Below, in pieces: positions 16,090 through 24,262 of a DNA stretch of 51,040 nucleotides; positions within the stretch are counted from its first letter, which is position 1; each line of letters begins with the position of its first letter. The position numbers and the translations under genes were made by a program. This stretch comes from Halalkalirubrum salinum (GTDB lineage: Archaea > Halobacteriota > Halobacteria > Halobacteriales > Haloferacaceae). The stretch lies in assembly GCF_005543295.1 (NCBI RefSeq), contig NZ_SRSG01000018.1:1-51040 (forward strand). The letters are read 5' to 3'. The notes beneath the pieces are model-generated. The model did not search any database. It was not told the DNA's origin and saw only the letters and a list, made by a program, of their open reading frames with translations.

Positions 16090-16158
16090 TTTCGCAATAA
16101 AACCCGTCAGGCTGTTGTGTGGTAATATTTAACTCAGATCACGGCTAACACATCGAGT

Positions 16159-16782
16159 ATGAAACGGCTTTCGACCGGCATCTCCACCCTCGATCGCCAA
16201 CTTGGAGGTGGAATTCCAAGCGGTAGCACGCTCGTGTTGTCCGCAACGCCGGCGAGTCAATCCGAGCTGTTCCTCTACGAGCTTATTCGGGCGCGCCCGA
16301 CGCTATACCTGACAACATTGCGATCAGAAGATGCGGTTCGGGATTCGATTAACCGAGCCGCAATCCCTCCAAACGACCCGAAAATAGCTGAGATTGACGG
16401 CGACGCACCGCTGGATCAAGCTATTCAACTTATAAGTACCCTCCCTGAAGAATCCACGCTCGTTATTGATCCCCTTGATCCGCTCGAAGCTACCGATCCG
16501 GCCCGCTACCGACGCTTCTTGAATCAGCTTGGAACCCACTTACAAAACACCGATAGTGTCGCGGTCCTCCATGCGTTGAGCGGTCGACACACCGAAGCGA
16601 CCCGTGACGTGACTGAGTACATGAGTGATATTATCTTCGATCTCCGGACGGAAATCCGGGGAAGCGAAATAGTAAACAAACTCGCGGTTCCGAAGTTCAG
16701 AGGTGCCAGCGCACTCGAGGAAACGATCAAGCTGAAGCTCACAGAAAGCGTCCAAATCGATACGAGTCGAGATATCGCGTAG
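16159..16782 (+). CDS. RAD55/KaiC-like RecA-fold protein without a Walker A lysine
   Basis: A 207-residue protein that opens like RAD55/KaiC-type ATPases (STGISTLDRQLGGGIPSGSTLVL), but the loop that should read GxxGxGKT is SATPASQSE, with no lysine and no second glycine. The Walker B-like strand TLVIDPLDPLE is kept. It therefore keeps the RecA fold but probably does not hydrolyse ATP in the usual way; haloarchaea have several such proteins, some acting as regulators. An AT-rich TATA-like stretch (AATATTTAA, about 16123-16131) lies at -28 to -36. It follows the YlbF gene by 69 bases and is convergent with a small membrane protein. Confidence 0.75.
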   Translation: MKRLSTGISTLDRQLGGGIPSGSTLVLSATPASQSELFLYELIRARPTLYLTTLRSEDAVRDSINRAAIPPNDPKIAEIDGDAPLDQAIQLISTLPEESTLVIDPLDPLEATDPARYRRFLNQLGTHLQNTDSVAVLHALSGRHTEATRDVTEYMSDIIFDLRTEIRGSEIVNKLAVPKFRGASALEETIKLKLTESVQIDTSRDIA

Positions 16783-16786
16783 GCTA

Positions 16787-17044
16787 TCAAACAGCCGTCC
16801 AAACAATCACAGCGATGGCGACCGCGACAGCGATCGCCGCCCACGGTGTTGCCCGCTCAAACAGTTCTCCGGGAATGGCGTTCCGGCCGAAGAGGTACGC
16901 AAAGTACACAAAAAGCGGCGAAAGCTCAACGAGTGCGGGGAGGTCGGCCCCCAGACCCATCCGCAGCACAACGACGAGCGCGATTGTGCTTCCGCCGGCC
17001 GCCGCAGCGACGATCGCGTCTTGTTTGGCTTCAGCAAGGTCCAT
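16787..17044 (-). CDS. Small membrane protein of unknown function
   Basis: An 85-residue protein with three hydrophobic segments: AIVAAAAGGSTIALVVVL, LSPLFVYFAYLFG and AAIAVAVAIAVIVWTAV at the very end. The short acidic N-terminus (MDLAEAKQDA) and the tail-end TM are unlike any enzyme. It lies between the RecA-fold gene (stop codons 4 bases apart, convergent) and the FKBP gene on its own strand. I do not recognise a family, but the composition and intact frame support a real gene. Confidence 0.6.
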   Translation of the reverse strand: MDLAEAKQDAIVAAAAGGSTIALVVVLRMGLGADLPALVELSPLFVYFAYLFGRNAIPGELFERATPWAAIAVAVAIAVIVWTAV

Positions 17045-17082
17045 TTATACTCGTCAGCAGCGTCGATTGTGGGTGAGGTAGG

Positions 17083-18087
17083 TTACTCTTCGGTGAGTTC
17101 TTGGGCCAGCTCGTCTGTGTCGAGATCGACATCGTCGAGTGCAGCCTCAATGTCTTCGCCGCCGGCACCGCCGAGGCCGCCAAGACCACCCATCATGCCG
17201 CCCATGCCGCCGGGACCTTCGATCGTCTCCTGAACGATTACGCGATCGAGATCGAGCTTGCTCATCACGTCTTGGGCGATTTGTTGTTTCGAGAACATCC
17301 ACTGCTGATTCATCGTCAGTTGCGGAGTCGCCTCGATGTAGAGCGTTTCCTTTTCGACGATCTCGATTTCCGTCTCCGGTTCGACATCCTCGTCGTCCTC
17401 GTCATCTGCGGCATCTGCGTCGTCGTCTGCGTCGTCCTCGTCGGGTTCGACGATCGTCTCCTCTTCGACCTCGTCGGTTTGAATCCACACGTTCGGTGCG
17501 GACTGGAGGTACATACCGAGCAGACCGCTTGCCTGCGCTTCACGGTCGTCCACAACGTCGACAATCTCGTAATCGTACTCGAGATCCTCTCCAGCGAGTG
17601 GGTGATTAAAGTTCACACGAGCACGCCCGCCGATGATCGTCTCGATGTGGCCTTGCTCGCCGTCAATGGTCACCTGTGCGCCGGGGTAGCGATCGTCCTC
17701 ACCAATCTTGTCTGCACTGACAGTGCGGACCTGGTCTGGATCGTACTCGCCGAACGCTTCGACCGCGGGGATTTCGACGGTTCCACTCTCGCCGACTGAG
17801 GCACCAACGAGCGCCTCGTCAACGGCCTGGAAGATGTGGCCTTCGCCGATAATGATCGTCCGTGGAGAGAAGTCGTAGTTGTCGTCGTCGATGCCTTCCT
17901 CCTCGGCGATCTCCTTGTCAGTAGTGTCCACGACGGTTCCGTCTTCGACGGTTCGGACCGTGTATGCCAGCTTGATAAAATCGCCGTTCTGGAGTCCTGC
18001 AGATTCCTCGGGTGTCTCCTCTTCCGCGTCAACGTCATCGGCGTCTGCGGCTGCCTCGGCCGCTTCTGCCTCCTGTTCATCGCTCAT
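17083..18087 (-). CDS. FKBP-type peptidyl-prolyl isomerase, SlyD-like with acidic linkers
   Basis: This 334-residue cytoplasmic protein speeds cis-trans isomerisation at proline and probably acts as a folding chaperone. After an acidic N-terminus rich in Ala, Asp and Glu, the FKBP domain begins GDFIKLAYTVRTVEDGTVVD. The flap carries an insert-in-flap chaperone region as in SlyD (PGAQVTIDGEQGHIETIIGG, then VNFNHPLAGEDLEYDYEIVD). A very acidic linker then leads to a C-terminal domain ending in a Gly-Met-rich stretch (GPGGMGGMMGGLGGLGG). I start at the ATG at 18087 because 20 upstream residues in frame are basic and unlike the family. Confidence 0.88.
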   Translation of the reverse strand: MSDEQEAEAAEAAADADDVDAEEETPEESAGLQNGDFIKLAYTVRTVEDGTVVDTTDKEIAEEEGIDDDNYDFSPRTIIIGEGHIFQAVDEALVGASVGESGTVEIPAVEAFGEYDPDQVRTVSADKIGEDDRYPGAQVTIDGEQGHIETIIGGRARVNFNHPLAGEDLEYDYEIVDVVDDREAQASGLLGMYLQSAPNVWIQTDEVEEETIVEPDEDDADDDADAADDEDDEDVEPETEIEIVEKETLYIEATPQLTMNQQWMFSKQQIAQDVMSKLDLDRVIVQETIEGPGGMGGMMGGLGGLGGAGGEDIEAALDDVDLDTDELAQELTEE

Positions 18088-18214
18088 ACCCGATACATCA
18101 CTTGTTCGGCCCTTAAGGCGCACGGTTCGAACCGCAAATCGTGCCAACCATACCCACTCTGACGACGAAAGCGCGACGATTTATCATTCCCTCCAACGAC
18201 GATATTGTACAGAG

Positions 18215-18760
18215 ATGTACGAGGTCGAACTCAAATTCCGTGTCGACCACGATCGGATTCGCGATCGACTCACAGCCCTCGGTGCCGAACCAACCGGTCA
18301 ACGAACACAGACAGACACATACTACGACGCACCGCACCGCGAGTTCGCAGAGACTGACGAAGCGTTGCGAATTAGACGCGAGTCGACACAATCTGAGACA
18401 GTCGAAAAACTCACGTACAAAGGCCCTCTCGTCGAAGCGGAATCAAAGACTCGAATCGAACACGAAACCGGCGTCGCAGACGGAGCGGAACTCGATCGGG
18501 CGCTGGCTGGACTGGGCTTCTCTCCCGCTGCAACCGTCGAAAAGCACCGAGAGTTCTACGCGCTGGAGGGGTACACCATTACACTCGATGCTGTCTCGGG
18601 TCTCGGAGAATTCCTCGAGATCGAAGCTGCGGCCGACGAGGAATCGATTTCGACAGTCAGAGACGGTGCGATCGACCTACTCGCCGAACTCGGCCTCGAT
18701 CCCGACGACCAAATCAGAACCTCGTATCTCGGGTTACTTCTTACCTCGAAAGACAAATAA
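18215..18760 (+). CDS. cyaB: CYTH-domain protein (class IV adenylate cyclase / CyaB-like)
   Basis: A 181-residue single CYTH domain. It begins MYEVELKFRV, which contains the signature ExExK, followed by the Arg- and Lys-rich strands RIRRES and KLTYKGP and acidic residues EIEAAADEE near the C-terminus that form the triphosphate tunnel. CYTH enzymes act on ATP (adenylate cyclase), thiamine triphosphate or inorganic triphosphate. CyaB-type annotation is usual for archaea, but the true substrate is not known. The start at 18215 is fixed by the signature. An AT-rich TTTATC about 30 bases upstream fits a TATA box. It is divergent from the FKBP gene. Confidence 0.87.
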   Translation: MYEVELKFRVDHDRIRDRLTALGAEPTGQRTQTDTYYDAPHREFAETDEALRIRRESTQSETVEKLTYKGPLVEAESKTRIEHETGVADGAELDRALAGLGFSPAATVEKHREFYALEGYTITLDAVSGLGEFLEIEAAADEESISTVRDGAIDLLAELGLDPDDQIRTSYLGLLLTSKDK

Positions 18761-18876
18761 AGCCGTGACGGTCGTCCTCATAGCTGAAAATATTGCCAAA
18801 TAATGTTTGTGGGTTATGAATTGCTGCTCGAAGGTTTCCGCAAGTTATAGCACCTCCCAGATCGAACGGACTGGTA

Positions 18877-20079
18877 ATGGAGCGGAACATTCAGGTTAGC
18901 GAACTCGATCGCCGTGCGGTCGAGGACCAGGACGTCGAAATCGTCGAACGAAAGGGGATCGGCCACCCTGATTCAATTTGCGACGGAATCGCTGAGCACG
19001 TCTCACGAGCCCTCTCACAGCTATACCTCGATCGTGTCGGAAAAGTACTCCACTACAACACCGACGAGACCCAACTCGTCGCCGGCCGCGCTGCCCCGAC
19101 CTTCGGCGGCGGGGAAGTTATCGAACCAATCTACATCCTGATTGTTGGGAGGGCAACAAAAGAGTACGAGGGCGAACAACTCCCCGTCAGCGCGACGGCA
19201 CTGAGTGCGGCCAGAGAGTACCTCGCCGAGCAGATTCCTGAACTTGAATTCGGTCGTGACGTGATCGTTGACGTGAAACTCGGCGAAGGATCCGGTGACC
19301 TCCAAGACGTTTTCGGCGAAGAGACTGTCGAGGTTCCGATGGCCAACGATACCTCATTCGGCGTGGGCCACGCCCCGTTGACTGAAACCGAACAGATCGT
19401 CTACAACGCCGAACAGAATCTTAACACAACGTATGCCGAGGCACACCCCGAACTCGGGCCAGATGTGAAGATCATGGGCAAACGCGAAGGCGACGTGATC
19501 GATATTACAGTCGCTGCCGCGATGATCGACCGCTACATCGACGATCTCGACGACTACGACGAGGCCGTCTCCTCGGTCAAATCATACGTCACCGAACTGG
19601 CACGGGAGTACACCGATCGAGAGATCGCCGTGGCAGTCAACACTGCCGACGACTACGATGAGGGATCTATCTATCTCACGGTCACAGGCACGAGCGCAGA
19701 ACAGGGCGACGATGGATCAGTCGGTCGGGGCAACCGAGCCAACGGACTCATCACCCCGAACCGCCCGATGAGTATGGAAGCGACATCCGGAAAGAACCCC
19801 GTGAACCACATCGGCAAGATCTACAACCTCCTCTCAACAGAGATTGCTGAGAGCGTCGTCGCGGAGGTCGACGGTATCCGCGATCTGCAGGTACGGCTTC
19901 TCAGCCAGATCGGCCGGCCGATCGATCAACCGCACGTCGCCGACGCGCAGGTTGTCACCACAAGCGAGATCGCAATCTCAGACGTCGAAGCTGACATTCG
20001 GGCGATCGTCGACCGAGAACTCGCCAACGTGACCGAGGTCACCCGCCAGACGATTGAAGGTGACATCGCGACGTTCTAG
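18877..20079 (+). CDS. metK: Archaeal-type S-adenosylmethionine synthetase
   Basis: A 400-residue methionine adenosyltransferase of the archaeal family (MAT, COG1812), which makes S-adenosylmethionine from methionine and ATP in the cytoplasm. Conserved segments include [20 protein letters not shown] near residue 25, [14 protein letters not shown], and [15 protein letters not shown] near residue 305. Length is as expected. A TTATAG box at 18845-18850 lies about 30 bases before the ATG, fitting a leaderless transcript. It is convergent with the VKOR-like gene; the 108-base gap holds an imperfect hairpin (TCGGG ... CCCGA, about 20136-20155). Confidence 0.95.
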   Translation: MERNIQVSELDRRAVEDQDVEIVERKGIGHPDSICDGIAEHVSRALSQLYLDRVGKVLHYNTDETQLVAGRAAPTFGGGEVIEPIYILIVGRATKEYEGEQLPVSATALSAAREYLAEQIPELEFGRDVIVDVKLGEGSGDLQDVFGEETVEVPMANDTSFGVGHAPLTETEQIVYNAEQNLNTTYAEAHPELGPDVKIMGKREGDVIDITVAAAMIDRYIDDLDDYDEAVSSVKSYVTELAREYTDREIAVAVNTADDYDEGSIYLTVTGTSAEQGDDGSVGRGNRANGLITPNRPMSMEATSGKNPVNHIGKIYNLLSTEIAESVVAEVDGIRDLQVRLLSQIGRPIDQPHVADAQVVTTSEIAISDVEADIRAIVDRELANVTEVTRQTIEGDIATF

Positions 20080-20187
20080 TTGATTCTCACAGAGCACGCT
20101 CTTCAAGAGTTGGTCTGAAAATAAGGTCGTTTATTCGGGCCGGATGAGACCCGATATGACCGCCAATTCGATCGTCTCAAGCGACGG

Positions 20188-20823
20188 TCACGCGAAAGGG
20201 ACTGGATCAGGCAGCGGCAAGACGGTCACAAGGTACAATCCAAGAACCGTCAGCACGCCTGCGAGCACGGGAAACAGGACGACCGCGAGGTTCGTCTCAG
20301 CGAGCAGGTTCTTGAAATCACCGACCATGTTTGCGAGCGATGGTGTGTTACTTTTGGACAGGATTACGAGCTCAAGTCCAAAGAGGATCACCGTCGCTGA
20401 GGCGGACATCATACAGAACGGACAGATTTCACCGATTGGGACGAGTTGGAGCCAGACGAAGTACGCCGAGGCTCCGACACCCGTCGCGGTAATGGGCGTG
20501 AGGATCTTGATAATAAGGGGGTGTCGGGTATCGAACCACCACAGCGATAGCCCGATTGTAGTGAGGTAGTACGCCGATCCAAGCGTCGCAAGCGGGATGC
20601 CAAAGACGTAGGCCCACGGACTCGTAATAACTCGGATACTACCTGCCACTGGTGCATCAGCCGGTATTGCCGGGATCGCGAAGAAATGCACTGCTGTCAA
20701 AATGACGGTTACTGTCCATCCAAAAACTGCGACCGCCGTAAACACGGCGAACAACGTCGGTACTCGCGTTGAGTAGTTCCAGTCGTAGTCGAACAGTCCT
20801 CTTGTACTGGTTGGGGTCGCCAT
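20188..20823 (-). CDS. Vitamin K epoxide reductase (VKOR)-like membrane protein
   Basis: This 211-residue protein has five or so TM segments with the VKOR core: the WAYVFGIPLATLGSAYYL helix and the active-site CPFCMMSA (Cys134, Cys137). VKOR proteins reoxidise thiol oxidases of the DsbA type using quinones, driving disulfide formation outside the membrane. Most homologues have a second cysteine pair in the loop before the GIP helix; here that loop reads ITSPWAYVFGIP and there is no cysteine before residue 134. I start at the ATG at 20823. The gene and the AT-rich gap upstream contain no CGATCG, unlike nearly all neighbours, which suggests later arrival. Confidence 0.82.
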   Translation of the reverse strand: MATPTSTRGLFDYDWNYSTRVPTLFAVFTAVAVFGWTVTVILTAVHFFAIPAIPADAPVAGSIRVITSPWAYVFGIPLATLGSAYYLTTIGLSLWWFDTRHPLIIKILTPITATGVGASAYFVWLQLVPIGEICPFCMMSASATVILFGLELVILSKSNTPSLANMVGDFKNLLAETNLAVVLFPVLAGVLTVLGLYLVTVLPLPDPVPFA

Positions 20824-21321
20824 ACACGATTTTGTTTGGGCGGTAGATATTAAAATATTGCGCATTATATTCAATACTATTTGACGCCGATGCTCATCCC
20901 GAGTAGGGTGGATGTGGCTCTATGTCGAGACTACATTGTTGTTAAATCAGAGAATAACTCGTTTCTACCCGGCTCTATGCGCACTCCGTCCGGTTGTAGA
21001 GCAGATTTCACAGCAATTTTCGACGCTCTGTAGTTACTCAATCTGCCGGCGATTGTATGAGTCTCGCCATAGAGGATTGCTTTAATTATACAATATAATG
21101 TCTGGTTGTAGCAATGCTAATAGCTGTCAGAACAATCAAGCTCAGATGAAAAACGAGTAAATTGAGTCTACCGTCGTGGTGAAGATTCCGCTTGAATTCG
21201 CGCCCGTGGGTACTCTTTGTGAGCGTGTGTAACAGTTGTGGTATACTACCTGCCAATAGGGGTCTCCGAATCCTGCGATCGGTCAAGCCGGTCGACCCTG
21301 GTGAGCCAGCGTGTAAAGTGT
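20824..21321. other. AT-rich 498-base gap
   Basis: No gene here can be supported well. On the minus strand, a frame open for about 60 codons (roughly 20925-21110) reads ...YGETHTIAGRLSNYRASKIA... and has no start codon; it could be a decayed gene fragment. A second frame (21086-21286, minus) ends in one possible TM segment (LNLLVFHLSLIVLTAISI). The region contains TTATACAATATAATG-like runs and no CGATCG, so its origin differs from its surroundings. Confidence 0.4.
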
Positions 21322-21888
21322 TTAGCTGATGAACTTGTTGTCCCGCCAGTTGACGCCGTTCCCCTCAGCACCGCTTTGTCGTGGGCTCTCGACAACTTCG
21401 ACCGTTGCGGGTCGTTCTTCGCCCTCAACAATTCGAGTGGCGACAAGATCGCCGTCCTCTTCGGTAATCGCAGTCAGGTTGCCTTTCTCGGTTTGCAGTG
21501 CGATCTCGCGGAGCACGAGGAACATCGGATACTGCAACGCCGAATTCTGCAAGACCGTCTCGCGATCGCCTTTGAAACAGGCGAATTCGACAAGCTCGGA
21601 CGGGATCTCTTCTTCTTCGTCCTGGACCCACTGTGGACCGCCCGCACGCGGCGGCTCCTCTTCGTACACCCGAGTCTCGGTGACGCTTGCTTTCAGCTGG
21701 GCAGTTGGGGTGTACTTGCTGAGGTTGTTGTCGGTTGAGACCGCTTTGATAATGAGGGTGTTATTTCGTCGGGTGATGTCAACGTCGGCGATTTCCGGGG
21801 GCAGTTCCGGATCGCTTTCGAAATACGATGTGACATCTTCGAGTGGCAGTTCAAGCGTTGAGTGGAGACGGTATACACGACCTGTCAT
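21322..21888 (-). CDS. Conserved haloarchaeal protein, DUF7110-like
   Basis: A 188-residue cytoplasmic protein that I associate with haloarchaeal family DUF7110. It begins MTGRVYRLHSTLELPLEDVTSYF, has an alpha-beta first half resembling KEOPS Pcc1-like folds (EIADVDITRRNNTLIIKAVS), then an acidic middle (EEPPRAGGPQWVQDEEEEIP) and a helical segment FLVLREIALQTEKGNLTAITE. There is no enzyme motif and the function is unknown. A TATA-like CATATATGC (about 21967-21975) implies a 5' leader of about 55 bases containing a C-rich run whose complement is a G-quadruplex motif. Confidence 0.7.
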   Translation of the reverse strand: MTGRVYRLHSTLELPLEDVTSYFESDPELPPEIADVDITRRNNTLIIKAVSTDNNLSKYTPTAQLKASVTETRVYEEEPPRAGGPQWVQDEEEEIPSELVEFACFKGDRETVLQNSALQYPMFLVLREIALQTEKGNLTAITEEDGDLVATRIVEGEERPATVEVVESPRQSGAEGNGVNWRDNKFIS

Positions 21889-21892
21889 GGAT

Positions 21893-21909
21893 GGGTGGGT
21901 TGGGTTGGG
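21893..21909 (+). promoter_or_regulatory. G-quadruplex motif next to a start codon
   Basis: GGGTGGGTTGGGTTGGG matches the G3-N1-2 pattern four times, with loops of 1, 2 and 2 bases. It ends five bases from the start codon of the gene at 21322-21888, on that gene's template strand; the mRNA leader would be C-rich. Confidence 0.6.
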
Positions 21910-22040
21910 TACGTCCGATGGGTTCGTCTGTCGAGGCGACAGTACCTACCGTACCTACGTGATCCGAGCATATATGACCTGCCCTTCGTGTTACGATTGC
22001 ACAAATAACCGAAAACAGCAGATAGAGCGACTTTACTCCG

Positions 22041-22385
22041 CTATTCTACTGCGAGCGTCGTTTCGAGCTCCCCACGCTCCTCGAGTTCGGCAAGGATGTC
22101 ACTGCCGCCAACAAACTCACCATCTACGAATGTCTGTGGAATTGTCTCCCAGTCACTGTGTTCGTTCAATGCCGATCGGTAGTGATCAAGCGCGGGCAAC
22201 ACATCGACTGTTTCGAAAGAGTCGCGGTATTGACCGATGAGCTCCAGCGCGCGCGCTGAGTATCCACACTGAGGCATGAGCTGGTTGCCCTTCATGAACA
22301 GCACGACCTCGTTGTTCTCGATCGCTTCCTCGACGCGCGCGGCGACCTCGTCGGCGTCCAGATCGCTTTCGGGTTGGAATGCCAT
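22041..22385 (-). CDS. Monothiol glutaredoxin, Grx4-like
   Basis: A 114-residue glutaredoxin-fold protein. The active site KGNQLMPQCGYSARA (Cys40) corresponds to the KGxxxxPxCGFS motif of monothiol glutaredoxins, with Tyr for Phe. The IPQTFVDGEFVGGSDIL segment is the conserved cis-Pro and glutathione-binding region. In other organisms this class carries [2Fe-2S] clusters between assembly and target proteins; haloarchaea use gamma-glutamylcysteine in place of glutathione, so the ligand may differ. I start at the ATG at 22385; a GTG two codons upstream is possible. It stands alone. Confidence 0.9.
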   Translation of the reverse strand: MAFQPESDLDADEVAARVEEAIENNEVVLFMKGNQLMPQCGYSARALELIGQYRDSFETVDVLPALDHYRSALNEHSDWETIPQTFVDGEFVGGSDILAELEERGELETTLAVE

Positions 22386-22432
22386 GTACACTGATTGGTG
22401 ACTCTGCGGGAAATGCGTTGCGTCGGCGCTCG

Positions 22433-22452
22433 CCCACGGCTGAAGTCGTGGG
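22433..22452. repeat. IS200/IS605-like hairpin relic
   Basis: CCCACGGC-TGAA-GTCGTGGG folds into an 8-base-pair stem (one G-T pair) with a TGAA loop. Haloarchaeal IS200/IS605 elements often carry hairpins of this sequence at their ends. The reverse complement begins CCCACGACTTCAG, which recurs at 27647-27659. No transposase remains nearby. The rest of the gap 22386-22558 shows no gene. Confidence 0.5.
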
Positions 22453-22524
22453 CTTCCGCTATCTTTGTGTTACTCGATCGCATCGGGTGGCCTTGCGATC
22501 GCAATCGATTCCTAGTCTGTTGCT

Positions 22525-22574
22525 GTGAATCGACTACTCTTCGCGCCCCGTGAATCGACTACTCTTCGCGCCCG
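22525..22574. repeat. 25-base tandem duplication at the gfcR 3' end
   Basis: GTGAATCGACTACTCTTCGC at 22525 recurs at 22550; the two 25-base units differ only in the last base. The inner copy contains the last codons and TAG stop of gfcR, so the outer copy is a duplicated 3' end lying beyond the gene. Confidence 0.85.
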
Positions 22575-23197
22575 ACTGGCACGACGTTAATCAGCGAGTG
22601 AACGGGGACACCATCGATCGTGTCGAGTCCCTGTTTGTCGACGATGACAACACAGGCGACGGGCTCACCACCCTGCCCGCGGATCGCCTCAATCGTCTCA
22701 CGGAGCGTCGTGCCGCTTGTCACCGTGTCGTCGACGACGTAGCAGTCACGATCGCGGATCGTCGCGAAGTTCCGCGAGAAGCCGCCGCCGAGATCTTCGA
22801 TATCGCCTTCCTCCCACTGGTGTTTTGCGGGGGCATACGAGCCGATGTCAGTTCCGAGCTCTTGGGCGACGACTGTCGCGATCGGCGTCCCAGCCTTCTC
22901 AATGCCGATCGTAAGGTCGACATCCTCGCCTTCCTTCGAGAGCAGGTCGGCCATTGCCGCGCCAAGGTGGGTGAGCCGGGCGCTGTCGCGGCCGATCGCG
23001 CTCCAGTCGACGTGAATGTCTTGGGGACCTCTGGCGGCGGTTGTCTCAGGCGTGGGCTCGCTGCGTGCGCCGCTGCGTTCGACGAGCCAGCTTGCGGTTT
23101 CGCGAGAGACGTTCAGCTCGTCTGCGATCTCGCCCTTCGAAACGCCACGGGATGCAAGCTCTGCTGCGCTGTCGATCAGGTCGTCTACGTTTTTCAT
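22559..23197 (-). CDS. gfcR: GfcR, HTH-phosphoribosyltransferase regulator of glucose catabolism
   Basis: A 212-residue regulator with an N-terminal helix-turn-helix (residues 18-40, GVSKGEIADELNVSRETASW) fused to an orotate phosphoribosyltransferase-type domain. The PRPP loop VVDDTVTSGTTL is at 154-165. In Haloferax volcanii, GfcR (earlier mis-annotated as PyrE2) is a transcription factor for the semi-phosphorylative Entner-Doudoroff pathway and glucose enzymes. Its ATG overlaps the gdh stop by four bases (ATGA), so it is cotranscribed with and probably translationally coupled to gdh. A 25-base duplication lies over its 3' end. The PRTase fold may bind a sugar-phosphate effector; this is inferred. 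Confidence 0.9.
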   Translation of the reverse strand: MKNVDDLIDSAAELASRGVSKGEIADELNVSRETASWLVERSGARSEPTPETTAARGPQDIHVDWSAIGRDSARLTHLGAAMADLLSKEGEDVDLTIGIEKAGTPIATVVAQELGTDIGSYAPAKHQWEEGDIEDLGGGFSRNFATIRDRDCYVVDDTVTSGTTLRETIEAIRGQGGEPVACVVIVDKQGLDTIDGVPVHSLINVVPVGREE

Positions 23198-24255
23198 ATA
23201 CTGTCGAATTGAACGGCCGTTTTAATAGTCGTGTCGTCATCGACGAACGCCGTCTCAAACTCTTTGAGATCGTACACACCGGTTATCAACGCGTCGAGGA
23301 ACGACTGATCCATTGCCGAGAGCGATTCGACGGCCGCCTCGAAGTGCGGGATGTGAGAGTTAACACTGCCGACGATCGCCTTGTTGTGCAGCACAATCTC
23401 TCGGTGTAACGAGCCGCCATCGATCTCGAAGGCCCAGTCGCCGGGAACGCCGAGGAGTGCGGCAACGCCGTTGGGTGCCAACGCCTCGATCGCCTCGAAG
23501 GCATGCTTGGCGTAGCCGGTCGCCTCGAAGATCAGGTCCGGCGCTTCGTAGTCGTCGGGAATCGCTGCCACTGGTGTCTCGTTCGAGTTGATGTACGTTC
23601 CACCGATGGATTCGATGATATCGATCGTCGGATCGGGCCGCTCACGTCGACCGAGACAGTAGACGCGATCGAACGATTCCTCAAACATGGCAAGCGTCAA
23701 GAGCCCGAGACTGCCGTTACCGAGGACGACCGCAGATTCTGGCTGCCACTCGAATGCCGATCGACTCGCGCGGGCGTGAGCCACGGCCTTCTCCGTGATC
23801 GAAATCGGCTCAACGAGAAAGCCCACGTCCGCCAGCGACTCCGGAATTTCGACGAGATACTCGCCTGGGCTTGTGAAGTATTCGGCCATGAAGCCGTGTT
23901 TACCGACGATCCCTCGCTCGTGGTACTGGCCGTCGGGAGCCATATCCGGTTCGCCGCGTTCAAAGTACTCGTTCGGGCCATTGGGCGGGCGACGTACCGT
24001 CGGAACGACAATGTCTCCGGCTATAAACGACGTCCCGTTAGCATCTTCAACAATGCCAACGGCCTCGTGGCCGAGGACAAGATGATCCGAACCATCGGGT
24101 GCGCCGCCGTGTCCGCCCGCGATCACCTCGTGGTCTGTCCCGTCAACGCCGACCCGGAGGGTTCTGACCAGCACCTCCCCCGGCCCAGGCTCTGGTTTCG
24201 GCACGTCAATGAGTTCAGCTTTCCCGGCACCTGTCCTGACCGCTATCGCATCCAT
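23194..24255 (-). CDS. gdh: Glucose 1-dehydrogenase
   Basis: A 353-residue zinc-dependent medium-chain dehydrogenase that oxidises glucose to gluconolactone with NADP+, the first step of the haloarchaeal semi-phosphorylative Entner-Doudoroff pathway. The zinc ligands of the Haloferax mediterranei enzyme are matched by Asp38 (VGVDGTDHE), His63-Glu64 (LVLGHEAVG) and Glu149 (FLVEPISI), and Asp rather than Cys at 38 is the halophilic hallmark. The nucleotide fold is VVLGNGSLGLLTLAM. I start at the ATG at 24255; an open frame continues upstream for 228 codons but is antisense to the NRDE gene. A perfect dyad lies between start and TATA. Confidence 0.94.
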   Translation of the reverse strand: MDAIAVRTGAGKAELIDVPKPEPGPGEVLVRTLRVGVDGTDHEVIAGGHGGAPDGSDHLVLGHEAVGIVEDANGTSFIAGDIVVPTVRRPPNGPNEYFERGEPDMAPDGQYHERGIVGKHGFMAEYFTSPGEYLVEIPESLADVGFLVEPISITEKAVAHARASRSAFEWQPESAVVLGNGSLGLLTLAMFEESFDRVYCLGRRERPDPTIDIIESIGGTYINSNETPVAAIPDDYEAPDLIFEATGYAKHAFEAIEALAPNGVAALLGVPGDWAFEIDGGSLHREIVLHNKAIVGSVNSHIPHFEAAVESLSAMDQSFLDALITGVYDLKEFETAFVDDDTTIKTAVQFDSI

Positions 24256-24262
24256 ACATGAA

